From Carnobacterium_B sp045617425 (lineage in GTDB: Bacteria > Bacillota > Bacilli > Lactobacillales > Carnobacteriaceae): 64,000 nt of DNA. Shown here in pieces: positions 27,581 to 35,964 of this stretch. The notes beneath the pieces are model-generated. The model ran no database searches, was not told where the DNA came from, and saw nothing but the letters and a program-made list of their open reading frames with translations. The position numbers and the translations under genes are program-made. The stretch lies in the NCBI RefSeq assembly GCF_045617425.1, contig NZ_JAZLIO010000001.1:1-64000 (forward strand), in the 5' to 3' direction. Position 1 is the first letter of the stretch. The number at the start of each line of letters is the position of its first letter.

Positions 27581-28504
27581 ATGGAGGTCATTGTAAGTAA
27601 TATATTAGAATTTTTCTTTATTTTAATTGGTTTATTATTGATTTACACAGCTAGTAAAGTTTTTCAAGATGCAAATCATCCAACACGATTAGGGACAGCG
27701 TTATTCTGGTTTTTATTAGGAATCGTATTTGCTTTTGGAAATTTTATACCAAACATGGTTAATGGACTATTGCTTATGGGAATGGGAATATTAACATTAT
27801 TTAAACAAGTACGTCTAGGAGAAGTTAAAACGGTGGATGAAGATAAAGCTTTAGAAGCTAGTAATCGCTTAGGGAATAAAATTTTTATTCCTGTGATTAC
27901 TTTAGCGGTAGTAGCTGTGCCTATTGCGCAATTTACACCTCTTGGAGGACAAGTAGGTATCGGTATTGGAGCAGTTGTTTCGCTACTTATTGCCATATAT
28001 CTCACTAAGTCAAAACCGTTAATGGTTTTGGATGAAGGAGATCGCATGATCCAGCAAGTAGGAACCACTGGTGTGTTGCCACAATTACTAGCTGCTTTAG
28101 GGGTTATATTTACAGCAGCTGGTGTAGGGGATGTCATTGCAAGTGGAGTTTCAACCTTTATACCAGAAGGTAACCGTTTATTGGGAGTTAGTGCATATGT
28201 ACTAGGAATGGTTATTTTCACAATGATCATGGGAAATGGTTTTGCTGCATTTACGGTCATTACAGCTGGGATAGGAATTCCTTTTGTTATTGCACAAGGA
28301 GGTGACCCTGTAATTGCAGGAGCTTTAGCAATGACAGCTGGTTTCTGTGGCACGTTATTAACGCCAATGGCTGCTAATTTCAATGCTTTACCAGCCGCGT
28401 TGTTGGAAATGAAAAATTTGAATGGCGTTATTAAAGAACAAGCACCACTTGCTATAAGTATGATCGTGATACATATTGCATTAATGTACTTCTGGGCATT
28501 TTAA
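27581..28504 (+). CDS. DUF979 subunit, probable 5-oxoproline transporter
   Basis: The 307-residue protein has about nine or ten membrane segments, with the motif IMGNGFAAFTVITAGIGIPF near residue 210 and GFCGTLLTPMAANFNALPAA near 250. It is the DUF979 partner of the preceding subunit. An AAAGGAGG site lies inside the end of that gene. A 235-codon open frame on the opposite strand is a shadow of this gene's composition. Confidence 0.82.
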   Translation: MEVIVSNILEFFFILIGLLLIYTASKVFQDANHPTRLGTALFWFLLGIVFAFGNFIPNMVNGLLLMGMGILTLFKQVRLGEVKTVDEDKALEASNRLGNKIFIPVITLAVVAVPIAQFTPLGGQVGIGIGAVVSLLIAIYLTKSKPLMVLDEGDRMIQQVGTTGVLPQLLAALGVIFTAAGVGDVIASGVSTFIPEGNRLLGVSAYVLGMVIFTMIMGNGFAAFTVITAGIGIPFVIAQGGDPVIAGALAMTAGFCGTLLTPMAANFNALPAALLEMKNLNGVIKEQAPLAISMIVIHIALMYFWAF

Positions 28505-28591
28505 ATAAAAAAATCGCTAATTTTGCTATATGAAATCAATTGTGTTAAATTATTATAATCATTGGAGCAAATGAGAGGAGCAGAATAAAAT

Positions 28592-29239
28592 ATGAAAATT
28601 TTAGTAACAGGATTTGACCCATTTGGTGGAGAAAAAATCAATCCAGCTCTAGAAGCTGTCAAAGGTTTAGCAGACACCATTAAAGGTGCAGAAATAAAAA
28701 AATTAGAAATTCCAACAGTATTTGGAAAAGCAGCTGAAGCGGTTAACGCAGCTATTAAAGAATTTCAACCAGACGTGGTCTTAAATATTGGACAAGCTGG
28801 GGGAAGATTTGCATTAACTCCAGAACGAGTGGCAATCAATGTAGACGATGCAAGGATACCAGATAATGAAGGCAACCAGCCAATTGATGAAGCAATCCAG
28901 CAGCAAGGAAAAGCTGCTTATTTTACTCAGTTACCAGTTAAAGCAATGGTAACAGCAATTAAAGCAGCTGGTCTACCAGGAGCTGTTTCAAACACAGCAG
29001 GAACATTTGTCTGCAATCATATTATGTATCAAGTTCAGTATTTGATTGATACTCAATATCCAGCTATTAAAGGAGGATTTATCCATGTCCCTTTTATTCC
29101 TGAACAGGTAGTAGATAAAGCGAATCAACCTTTTATGAATTTAACAGATATGACGAAAGGATTGACAGCTGCAATTGAAGCAATTGTTGATTTTGAAGGC
29201 AAAGAAGATTTAAAAGAAATTGGAGGTGCGATTCACTAA
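28592..29239 (+). CDS. pcp: Pyrrolidone-carboxylate peptidase
   Basis: The 215-residue protein has the usual length and all three catalytic parts: Glu in LTPERVAINVDDARIPD, Cys in GTFVCNHIMYQ and His in GGFIHVPFIP. It removes N-terminal pyroglutamate from peptides and releases 5-oxoproline. It follows the DUF969/DUF979 transporter pair, and a cyclotransferase-like gene follows it directly. The ATG has a GAGGAG site. Confidence 0.95.
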   Translation: MKILVTGFDPFGGEKINPALEAVKGLADTIKGAEIKKLEIPTVFGKAAEAVNAAIKEFQPDVVLNIGQAGGRFALTPERVAINVDDARIPDNEGNQPIDEAIQQQGKAAYFTQLPVKAMVTAIKAAGLPGAVSNTAGTFVCNHIMYQVQYLIDTQYPAIKGGFIHVPFIPEQVVDKANQPFMNLTDMTKGLTAAIEAIVDFEGKEDLKEIGGAIH

Positions 29240-29240
29240 G

Positions 29241-29708
29241 ATGCAGCTTGATGATATCCTTCCAGTTTTTGTTTATGGTAGTTTAAGAGCTGGTGAATTT
29301 AATTATAAACGTTATCTAGATGGTAATGTACTCAGTTCTATTCCGAACCGTGCTCGTATAAGAGGTAGTCTTTATGATATGCCTTATAAAGGATATCCTG
29401 CTCTTTTGGTTGAAAAAATTAATACAGAATGGGTATATGGTGAAATTTTTGAACTATTGAACTTTGAATCGACATTATCAAATTTAGATGCCTTGGAAGG
29501 CTACATTGGAATAGATCATCCGGATAACGAATATGAACGCAGAGTAGAGATGGTTGAAGTATGGCAAGAACAGTCTAAAACATTTGTAGCTCAAAAAGCT
29601 TTTGTTTATCTGTATCGAATGGAAAATGATTCATTATTTTATAAACAAACGGAGTTAATGACAGATGGTATTTGGAGACCGAGAGAAATTAGTGAAAACT
29701 TAACCTAA
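29241..29708 (+). CDS. Gamma-glutamylcyclotransferase-like protein
   Basis: The 155-residue protein begins with VFVYGSLRAGEFNYKRYL, the substrate loop of the GGCT fold, and has LDALEGYIG near residue 85. Relatives convert gamma-glutamyl compounds to 5-oxoproline, although many bacterial members have other or unknown roles. It starts one base after the pcp stop codon. The GGAGG site at 29221 lies rather far from this ATG; an in-frame TTG at 29220 overlaps that site. A strong terminator follows. Confidence 0.75.
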   Translation: MQLDDILPVFVYGSLRAGEFNYKRYLDGNVLSSIPNRARIRGSLYDMPYKGYPALLVEKINTEWVYGEIFELLNFESTLSNLDALEGYIGIDHPDNEYERRVEMVEVWQEQSKTFVAQKAFVYLYRMENDSLFYKQTELMTDGIWRPREISENLT

Positions 29709-29731
29709 CAAAAACTACTATTAAATACCAG

Positions 29732-29777
29732 AGGTACCGCTAAGAGAGACATATTCTTTCTAGCGGTACCTTTTTTT
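29732..29777 (+). terminator. Terminator of the pcp operon
   Basis: AGGTACCGCTA and TAGCGGTACCT form a perfect 11-bp stem followed by seven Ts. Confidence 0.92.
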
Positions 29778-29832
29778 AATCGTAAAGTATTCGTTACTAG
29801 CTTATACACACAAAATTAAGAAGATAATCTGG

Positions 29833-29979
29833 TTAAAAGCGATTGACCCCGTGACTTTCTATCCCTTCTTTATCAGACTCCAGTAGAACCTCGGCGCAAA
29901 TTTTCGCATCGGTTTCTGTTACACCGTAACCCATAAAAGCTTTTTCAACAAACTTAGTCAAAAAAAAGAAATTGGTGCC
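29833..29979 (-). pseudogene. Remnant of an LDH2/malate dehydrogenase-family gene
   Basis: The minus strand reads LTKFVEKAFMGYGVTETDAK, then ICAEVLLESDKEGIESHGVN, ending RF and a stop. The Gly-[IV]-x-SHG segment and its spacing are those of the N-terminal domain of the YlbC/AllD/LDH2 oxidoreductases. No start codon is in frame, a stop lies just upstream and the remaining 300 or so residues are missing. The rest of the gap between 29.78 and 30.04 kb shows nothing I recognise. Confidence 0.7.
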
Positions 29980-30044
29980 CTATCAATGGAGCATCCAACT
30001 TCTATCCAACGTTAGTTTCGTGAATTACATTACTTTAATACAAT

Positions 30045-30866
30045 TTAATTTCTTTTTTTTCGAGAACGTTGGGGGCTTGTGAAATTGGCATGTTGGAAAG
30101 AGCGAATTGCAAGTATCATGAATAGTACACCACAAAGAAAGACAATTAATCCACTCATCAGAGGTGTGAGGATAAAGCCGTTTATATCAAGTGCGATACC
30201 AATGTTAACCATTTCTGCATTAGTCATCGTTTCTTCTAGGACGATGCCACGAAAGAACATAGTTGTATAGGTCATTGGATTTAAGTAACTGATATATTGA
30301 AGAAACCATGGAAATATAGAGATTGGAAGATAAGCACCAGATAAGAAAATTAATGGAATAACGACTGCTTGTTCAACTACTTGGTAGGTTTGGAAATTTT
30401 TGACTGTTACTGCAAGTAAAATGCCAAGGGTTGAGTAGACAAAACTGACCATCACCATTGAAAAGAAAACTAAGATTATAGTGTGCCATTCTTCAAATCC
30501 AAGATATGTAAACATACTAATCAAATAGATTAGAAAACCTTGAACAGTGGCTATAGTGGATCCAGTTAATATGTGTCCCATTATGACTTGTAAGCGACTG
30601 ATAGGGCTCGCTAAAATTTCTTTTAAAAATCCAGAACCTATGTCATCAATGACAGCAGATGCGACATTCAAAGAAGTATTGAAAACTGTAGCAATTGAAA
30701 CGCCTGCAATCAAATAGCTTAAAGAGTAAGAGGCAAATTGGTTTTTGAATATGGACGATAAGACATAGATAAAGGCAAAGGGAGTGAGGGTAATGACCAA
30801 AAGACGAATATTGTCTCGTGTATAATCTCGTAAATTCCGAATAAACAAGGAATAAATAACACTCAT
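30045..30866 (-). CDS. ABC-2 type transporter permease
   Basis: The 273-residue protein has six membrane segments and the ABC-2 arrangement, with a basic N-terminus (FIRNLRDYTRDNIRL) and a conserved middle part (FLKEILASPISRLQVIMGHI). A conserved-looking LSGAYLPISIFPWFLQYISY stretch near residue 190 is typical of DrrB/NodJ-like permeases. It would pair with the ATPase gene upstream, which overlaps its start by 4 bp. The substrate is unknown; drugs or lipids are usual for this type. Confidence 0.85.
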   Translation of the reverse strand: MSVIYSLFIRNLRDYTRDNIRLLVITLTPFAFIYVLSSIFKNQFASYSLSYLIAGVSIATVFNTSLNVASAVIDDIGSGFLKEILASPISRLQVIMGHILTGSTIATVQGFLIYLISMFTYLGFEEWHTIILVFFSMVMVSFVYSTLGILLAVTVKNFQTYQVVEQAVVIPLIFLSGAYLPISIFPWFLQYISYLNPMTYTTMFFRGIVLEETMTNAEMVNIGIALDINGFILTPLMSGLIVFLCGVLFMILAIRSFQHANFTSPQRSRKKRN

Positions 30867-31792
30867 GTTGCATTCCCACCTTCTCGGATCTCTTTACCTG
30901 TAATGTTCAAGAAAACATCATTTAAATTTCCTTTTAAAATCTCAATGTCTAAAATATCTTCTTGAAGGAGACTGATAAATTTTAGGAATTTTGATAGATT
31001 TTCTATCTCTACAAAAAAATAAGAGTCTTCTAATACATAATCCAAGTTTTCTTGAAGCAATAAACGCTGAGCTTTTTCTAAATCTTTTACTTTTAAACTA
31101 GCTTTGGATTGAGTATAAGTCTTTTTTAGGTATTGAGGACTAGCGTGGACCTTGATTTGTGCATGGTCCATAATAGCTATCTTGTCACAAACTTCAGCTT
31201 CATCAATGTAATGAGTTGTTAGGAAAATTGTTAAATCTCTTTCTTTTTGGAGACGAAGAAGGTAATCCCAAATTCGATTTCTTGTATGCGGGTCCAATCC
31301 AGTGGTCGGTTCATCTAAAAAAAGAACTTTTGGATCATGTAAAAGAGCACGAGCGATTTCCACACGGCGTTTCATACCGCCTGATAGTTGTGAAACGAAT
31401 TGATCTCGACTATCGGATAAATCAATAAGTGCCAATATGTTATGGATGCGCTCAGTTATTTCGTACTTGGGTACTCCGTAAAGGATACAGTGCAAGGTTA
31501 GATTCTCTGATATAGTCATTTTTTGATCAAGTGTTGATTCTTGAAAAACGATTCCAATAGATTTACGAACAGCATTTTTTTGAGAAGAAACATCCTTTCC
31601 ATCTATCAATAACGTACCTGAAGTTTTTTCGATCATGGTACAAAGTGTATTGATGGTGGTGCTTTTACCTGCGCCATTTGTTCCTAAAAAAGCAAATGTG
31701 CTGCCTCGTTCGACTTCAAATGAAATATTATCTACTGCACAAAAATTACCGTAAATCTTAGAAAAATTTTTAACTTCTATGATAGATTCCAT
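30863..31792 (-). CDS. ABC transporter ATP-binding protein (DrrA-like)
   Basis: The 309-residue ATPase has Walker A GTNGAGKSTTINTL near residue 40, the signature LSGGMKRRVEIARAL near 140 and Walker B KVLFLDEPTTGLDP. The C-terminal 80 residues resemble the regulatory tail of DrrA-type exporters. It is coupled to the permease gene by an ATGA overlap. An Rgg-like regulator gene lies upstream on the same strand. Confidence 0.9.
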   Translation of the reverse strand: MESIIEVKNFSKIYGNFCAVDNISFEVERGSTFAFLGTNGAGKSTTINTLCTMIEKTSGTLLIDGKDVSSQKNAVRKSIGIVFQESTLDQKMTISENLTLHCILYGVPKYEITERIHNILALIDLSDSRDQFVSQLSGGMKRRVEIARALLHDPKVLFLDEPTTGLDPHTRNRIWDYLLRLQKERDLTIFLTTHYIDEAEVCDKIAIMDHAQIKVHASPQYLKKTYTQSKASLKVKDLEKAQRLLLQENLDYVLEDSYFFVEIENLSKFLKFISLLQEDILDIEILKGNLNDVFLNITGKEIREGGNAT

Positions 31793-31972
31793 AACGTTTC
31801 ACCCATTCTGATTTCTATTTTATAATCTTGTAAAGAGGAAAGAGAGATGGCTATATTACACTTTAATATTATTATAGTATAAACATCTAAAAAACGCGGT
31901 TGATAACTCTTATTCTAAGGAAGGTTCTTGTTTTACATTGTTTAAGATGAATCTGTAAACCAAGAAAATAAA

Positions 31973-32011
31973 AAAAAGCTGCCAAGAGATTTAATCTCTT
32001 GGCAGCTTTTT
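31973..32011. terminator. Terminator after the Rgg-like gene
   Basis: Eighteen-bp arms (AAAAAGCTGCCAAGAGAT and its complement) form a strong stem. The minus-strand transcript ends in a T run, which fits the Rgg-like gene. It separates that gene from the ABC genes. Confidence 0.9.
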
Positions 32012-32026
32012 GACAACTACATTAAG

Positions 32027-32950
32027 TTAGTGTGATGTTAAAAGTTCGCTTTGTATTTCCTTAACAGGGTAATTTGAATAAAGATTTAAAAAGTTTTCCG
32101 GATCTTTTATTACTAACTCTTTTAAGGTGTGTTTATTTAAACTATCAAAAATACGAATGGCTCGTTCAATGAGACCTGTCGCAGATGTGTCGCCAATTTT
32201 TTTCATGCAGACTTCTTTGCGAATCAATGCAGTCGCCAGCATAACCGCGTAATCCATTTTAGCACTTTCAGTTTCCATTTGCTTGATGTAAAACAATGCT
32301 TTTTCGTATTTTTGATCCATCATTAGCAGATTTGTTAAATGCAGTAAGAAACTGATTTTTAAATTCGTCGCTTCTTCAAGATGATGGTATTGAGTTAAAG
32401 TTTCAAGAGCTCTTTCTGTGAGTAGAGCAGCAGTATCACTGTCGAATAAATACAAAATGCTATTGATGATGTGCAGCTCAGCTAAGTACCATTTGTCTAG
32501 ATTTTCCATTCTATCCCAAACTTCTTGAGCGTAATTTTTTGCTTTAGCTAAATCATGTTCTTCAAGCAACACGGCATAGCCACGACAAACATTTAAAATA
32601 TCGAGAGTCAATTGATCATAGCGTTTTTGGACCAATGTTTCGCCTTTTTCAATGATTTCATAGACTAATTCAAGCGTTGGATTTTTTTCTAATTGTTTAA
32701 ACAAATACAGGATTGTTTCTTTCTGTCCTAATTCAAAGTCATTTAATAGGTAGATGAATTCTTCGTGAGACATATCCATATGATCCAAAATAGAGAGATA
32801 TTTGGAAAGGGTGGGAGTGATATCATCATTCTCAAATTTTGTATACGTTGAACGAGCCATCATATGATCTGAAATTTCTTTTTGTGTATAACCTTTGTTT
32901 TCTCTGATTTTTTTTAATGTTGACCCAATGGGAACATTTATGTCAGACAT
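32027..32950 (-). CDS. Rgg/GadR/MutR-like transcriptional regulator
   Basis: The 307-residue protein has an XRE-type HTH at about residues 10-62 (TLKKIRENKGYTQKEISDHM, STYTKFENDD). A long all-helical C-terminal part follows that looks like the TPR-like peptide-binding domain of Rgg proteins. Such regulators often sense small hydrophobic peptides. I searched the divergent 200 bp and found no convincing peptide gene. It may control the ABC exporter downstream. An AGGAGG-like site precedes the ATG. Confidence 0.78.
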   Translation of the reverse strand: MSDINVPIGSTLKKIRENKGYTQKEISDHMMARSTYTKFENDDITPTLSKYLSILDHMDMSHEEFIYLLNDFELGQKETILYLFKQLEKNPTLELVYEIIEKGETLVQKRYDQLTLDILNVCRGYAVLLEEHDLAKAKNYAQEVWDRMENLDKWYLAELHIINSILYLFDSDTAALLTERALETLTQYHHLEEATNLKISFLLHLTNLLMMDQKYEKALFYIKQMETESAKMDYAVMLATALIRKEVCMKKIGDTSATGLIERAIRIFDSLNKHTLKELVIKDPENFLNLYSNYPVKEIQSELLTSH

Positions 32951-33163
32951 TTGACAACCTCCTAGAAATAAGTCCAGTTATTATTGTAACGTTTTGTGGC
33001 AAAGCAGTGTATAGTCGTTATACTTGATTCAAAGAAATTAGTTTAACCAGGAAAGAAAAAGCGTTTAAATTAACAATAAAGACGTTTACTACCTGCACAG
33101 AGGAAGAAGGAATGACGTATCACAAATAAAGAATATTTAACTATACCAACAAATCTTCCACAA

Positions 33164-33403
33164 GTGCAGTATTTCTATGTGATTTATGGAAAATACCAAA
33201 CCATTAAACTTGATGTAGAAGAGTCGGATGTTTTGATAAATGCCGATGGGGTCTTGGATTGTCCAATAGATACTGTATTACGTAAAAATGAGTACACCTT
33301 TAATGATTTAAATAGCTGGATGGCTAAGGAAATTCAATTTATTGTTGAACACGATGGCAGTGAAAGTATTATCAATACTATTCATCTAAATGTGAACCTC
33401 TAA
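33164..33403 (+). CDS. Small protein of unknown function, possibly frameshifted at its 5' end
   Basis: The visible frame gives 79 residues from a GTG at 33164 that has no ribosome site. The frame stays open upstream to 33116 without an ATG. In another frame, an ATG at 33112 after GAGGAAGAAGG reads only MTYHK before a stop. Removing one base near 33121 would join the two into about 95 residues. I do not recognise the protein. It lies between the Rgg-like gene and a structured intergenic region. Confidence 0.4.
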   Translation: MQYFYVIYGKYQTIKLDVEESDVLINADGVLDCPIDTVLRKNEYTFNDLNSWMAKEIQFIVEHDGSESIINTIHLNVNL

Positions 33404-33532
33404 ACGATTTCAAATTATTTTAGCATAAAAACCGATTATAAAAGATTAAAAATTCATAAAAAGTGTAGTAAAGCGGATTAATTATGTACAAAATATGGCA
33501 AATGAAAAAGCTCATTAACTTCTGCATAAAAA

Positions 33533-33626
33533 GGAATGATTATTTTAAAGGAAATCATTTGTTTTACCATTCCGTTATGAATAAACGGAATAAATATTCA
33601 TAACTAACTTGAGAGATGAATCTCAA
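33533..33626 (+). other. Structured intergenic region with competing hairpins
   Basis: GGAATG at 33533 can pair with CATTCC at 33568-33573. The same CATTCC overlaps the arm of a second 8-bp stem, ATTCCGTT with AACGGAAT at 33569-33591, so the two exclude each other. A third stem TTGAGA/TCTCAA lies at 33609-33626, and a terminator follows. This could be a small RNA or a leader. It fills most of the 373-bp gene-free gap. Confidence 0.4.
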
Positions 33627-33658
33627 ATTAGTGAAAACGGCTATTAAACAATTCTGTT

Positions 33659-33691
33659 AAAACTGAGAGAACCGATCTCAGTTTTTTTTGT
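33659..33691 (+). terminator. Rho-independent terminator before the surface protein gene
   Basis: AACTGAGA and TCTCAGTT enclose GAACCGA and are followed by eight Ts. No gene ends close upstream: the nearest stop is 256 bp away. Confidence 0.8.
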
Positions 33692-33776
33692 CTATTTGGT
33701 GTCAATTGCTGTAAAAAGATTGATTAACTGGTAGATTACGTTAAACTAGCTAAGGAACCATTAGATTACATAGAGA

Positions 33777-35207
33777 ATGGAAGATATAGTAAAAATGATA
33801 TTAAGATGTGTACGTTTTTTGCTGATAGTGAGCATTCTGCTACTTATTAATTTTGAAAGCCAATCTGTTTTGGCAGCAACAACCAATGAGACAGAACCAA
33901 GTGAAGTAGTAGAAAGTGCTCCATCAAATGAAATCAACGAACCTGTTGAAACCCAAAAACCTATTCCAGAGAATAAGATAATTGTGAGTGATCAGGTTTC
34001 CATTGAACCAAAAACAGCTCATGCTGGTGAGCAACGATCATTCAATTTGACAATGCCAGAAGAACTAAGTTTCGAAACGATTGTTTTAAGTTATTTAGCT
34101 GGCGAAACCAAGAGAGAAACAACTGTTGTATTAACTTATGATGCTGAGTTAAAGCAGTATGTAGGGCAATTGGAGACGACTAAAGAGACAGCTATAGGAC
34201 AGTGGTTATTGACAAAAGCAGTTGGAATTGATGGAAATGAAGTCTCAAGTGTATTGGAAACGAGAAATTTGATAAACGAAGATACAGAACTAAAATCAGG
34301 CGATTTTGAAGTACTTGCACACCCAGCTTCTTTAGTTGATCTTATGTCGATTAAAGTTGAACCTAAAGCTGTTAAAGTGGGCGAAAAGCTTCAGTTTAGG
34401 TTGCATTCAGTTGGAAATGAACGGTTGACAAATGGAACAGTCGTTTATCGCTCGCTGTCTAAAGACGGAAAATTAATAGATCAACAGCTGCTGCTCTCTT
34501 TAACATTTAATGAAGCAACAAAAGCCTATGAAGGAGAATTAGCTTCTATTACTAATGAGTTAATGGGCGAATGGGTAATCGATCACCTGAGAGCTAGTGA
34601 TGAAGAAGGCAATCCCTTTACCTTATATAACCAATTTGTCATTGGATTAGATAAAGAACAGTTACAAAAACAAATTGATGAACTAAACAAACAACTACTA
34701 GCACAACAAACAGCAGCAGAGATAGAAGACACAGACTTACAAGAAAGTAGAGACGCATTGTTAGAAAAAATCCAACAACTGGAAACAAGGATAGAAGAAA
34801 AAGAAAAATTACTTCAATCCGATCTTTCGATGGGGAATTTTACGATAGAAGAACAGCTGATAGAAGAAGAACAGGACATAGTGGACGAAGAGACACCTAT
34901 ATTAGAAGAAGAAAGCAGTACCTCAGAAAAAGAAGCAGAGGCAAGTTTAGAAGAGTCTAAAATGGAAGTTAGTAAAGAAGAACTGACAACTGAGTTAATA
35001 GATAAACAAAAAGAGAGAATAGTGACCAGCTCTAAAAATGAAAATCAAGATTCAACCAAAGAGTCTGTTCAAGTGACGGAGACATCTTCAAATCCAGAAG
35101 AATTTGTAACGAACGAAAAAAATGAAACAACCGCATTTTCGAAAAGTTCCTTTTTTATTGTGTTGGCTGCTTTTCTCATTATTAATGGCTTTATATTTAA
35201 ATTTTAA
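33777..35207 (+). CDS. Secreted, C-terminally anchored surface protein with two repeat domains
   Basis: The 476-residue protein has a signal peptide (FLLIVSILLLINF, cleavage likely near AAT at residue 34-36). Two similar modules follow at about residues 75-170 and 190-290 (SIEPKTAHAGEQRSFNL and KVEPKAVKVGEKLQFRL; GQWLLTKAVGIDGN and GEWVIDHLRASDEEGN). Then come a coiled coil at about 298-350 (KEQLQKQIDELNKQLLAQQ), an acidic Glu/Ser/Thr-rich spacer, and a final membrane segment (SSFFIVLAAFLIINGFIFKF). No LPxTG sortase motif is seen. The start could also be the ATG at 33795. Function is unknown. Confidence 0.7.
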   Translation: MEDIVKMILRCVRFLLIVSILLLINFESQSVLAATTNETEPSEVVESAPSNEINEPVETQKPIPENKIIVSDQVSIEPKTAHAGEQRSFNLTMPEELSFETIVLSYLAGETKRETTVVLTYDAELKQYVGQLETTKETAIGQWLLTKAVGIDGNEVSSVLETRNLINEDTELKSGDFEVLAHPASLVDLMSIKVEPKAVKVGEKLQFRLHSVGNERLTNGTVVYRSLSKDGKLIDQQLLLSLTFNEATKAYEGELASITNELMGEWVIDHLRASDEEGNPFTLYNQFVIGLDKEQLQKQIDELNKQLLAQQTAAEIEDTDLQESRDALLEKIQQLETRIEEKEKLLQSDLSMGNFTIEEQLIEEEQDIVDEETPILEEESSTSEKEAEASLEESKMEVSKEELTTELIDKQKERIVTSSKNENQDSTKESVQVTETSSNPEEFVTNEKNETTAFSKSSFFIVLAAFLIINGFIFKF

Positions 35208-35226
35208 AAATGTATCGATAGCTTTC

Positions 35227-35263
35227 AAAGTCTCCTTAATAAGTGAGTTTGGAGGCTTTTTTG
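35227..35263 (+). terminator. Terminator after the surface protein gene
   Basis: AAAGTCTCC pairs with GGAGGCTTT, one wobble, and is followed by TTTTTTGT. Confidence 0.8.
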
Positions 35264-35353
35264 TCTAGTTTGGTTTCTTGTCGGTTTTACAAGTAGGTCT
35301 TATGCTATAAGAGTACAAGGCCTTGTAACACCACAATAAAGGATTTGAGCCAA

Positions 35354-35899
35354 ATGATAAGGAAACTAAGTGAAGAAATGGAAAAATCTTTTTTTGATCA
35401 GCATTCAGGAATCGTCCATGGGGTATTGAAGAAATTAGGTGTGAGTCGCAATCATTCAGACTACGATGATTTTGTGCAGCAAGGCTTGTTGAAATTAGTA
35501 GAAGCGTACGAAACGTTTCCAAAAGATTTAGAGCAGGCCGAATATCTGTATCAATTTACTGGTTTTGCATACACTAAGGTTCGCTGGAAAATGTTGGACT
35601 TGTTAAGGAAACAACAACGGAAATGGGAAAGTGAAATGCCTTGGCCAGAGGACTTGGTTAAACGGCAGCCAGACACTCAATTGCCTTTTGAACAAGCGTA
35701 TCAAGATGTGGATTTATTGAAAGAAATGCTACCATTGCTTACTAAAAACGAACAAGCTTATTTATTAGACACGGTAGTCACTTGTTTATCGGTTACAGAG
35801 ATTGCTAAAAAGCAAGGAGTGAGTCGGAAAACAGTCTATCAATGGAAAAAAAGAGTGGCAGAAAAGTTAGCGCATTTTTTGTTTGTCTTGAAAGACTAA
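35354..35899 (+). CDS. Alternative sigma-70-family sigma factor (SigH/ComX-like)
   Basis: The protein of about 181 residues has a sigma region 2 (YDDFVQQGLLKLVEAYETF, then RWKMLDLLRKQQRKWE). At the C-terminus a region 4 HTH reads LSVTEIAKKQGVSRKTVYQW. There is no region 1 or 3, as in small alternative sigma factors such as ComX and SigH. It lies convergent to a ComK-like gene, which suggests a competence role. The ATG at 35354 has an AAAGGA site 11 bp upstream; the in-frame TTG at 35345 is too close to that site. Confidence 0.7.
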   Translation: MIRKLSEEMEKSFFDQHSGIVHGVLKKLGVSRNHSDYDDFVQQGLLKLVEAYETFPKDLEQAEYLYQFTGFAYTKVRWKMLDLLRKQQRKWESEMPWPEDLVKRQPDTQLPFEQAYQDVDLLKEMLPLLTKNEQAYLLDTVVTCLSVTEIAKKQGVSRKTVYQWKKRVAEKLAHFLFVLKD

Positions 35900-35920
35900 C
35901 AGAACGTTGGTTGATAAAAC

Positions 35921-35961
35921 GGACAGCATATGCGAATCAAAAATACTCGCATATGCTGTCC
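35921..35961. terminator. Bidirectional terminator between the sigma and ComK-like genes
   Basis: A perfect 15-bp stem (GGACAGCATATGCGA and its complement) is flanked by ATTTTAG on one side and GTTTTATC on the other strand. Confidence 0.85.
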
Positions 35962-35964
35962 ATT

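Noticed and set aside
27676..28383. 235-codon open frame opposite the DUF979 gene
   Set aside because: It lies wholly antisense to a clear membrane-protein gene, has low-complexity Pro/Thr/Ile composition and no ribosome site.
32951..33163. Short hydrophobic peptide gene beside the Rgg-like gene
   Set aside because: The only ATG with a ribosome site gives five codons without hydrophobic character.
33777..35207. LPxTG-anchored protein
   Set aside because: No LPxTG or near variant precedes the final membrane segment.
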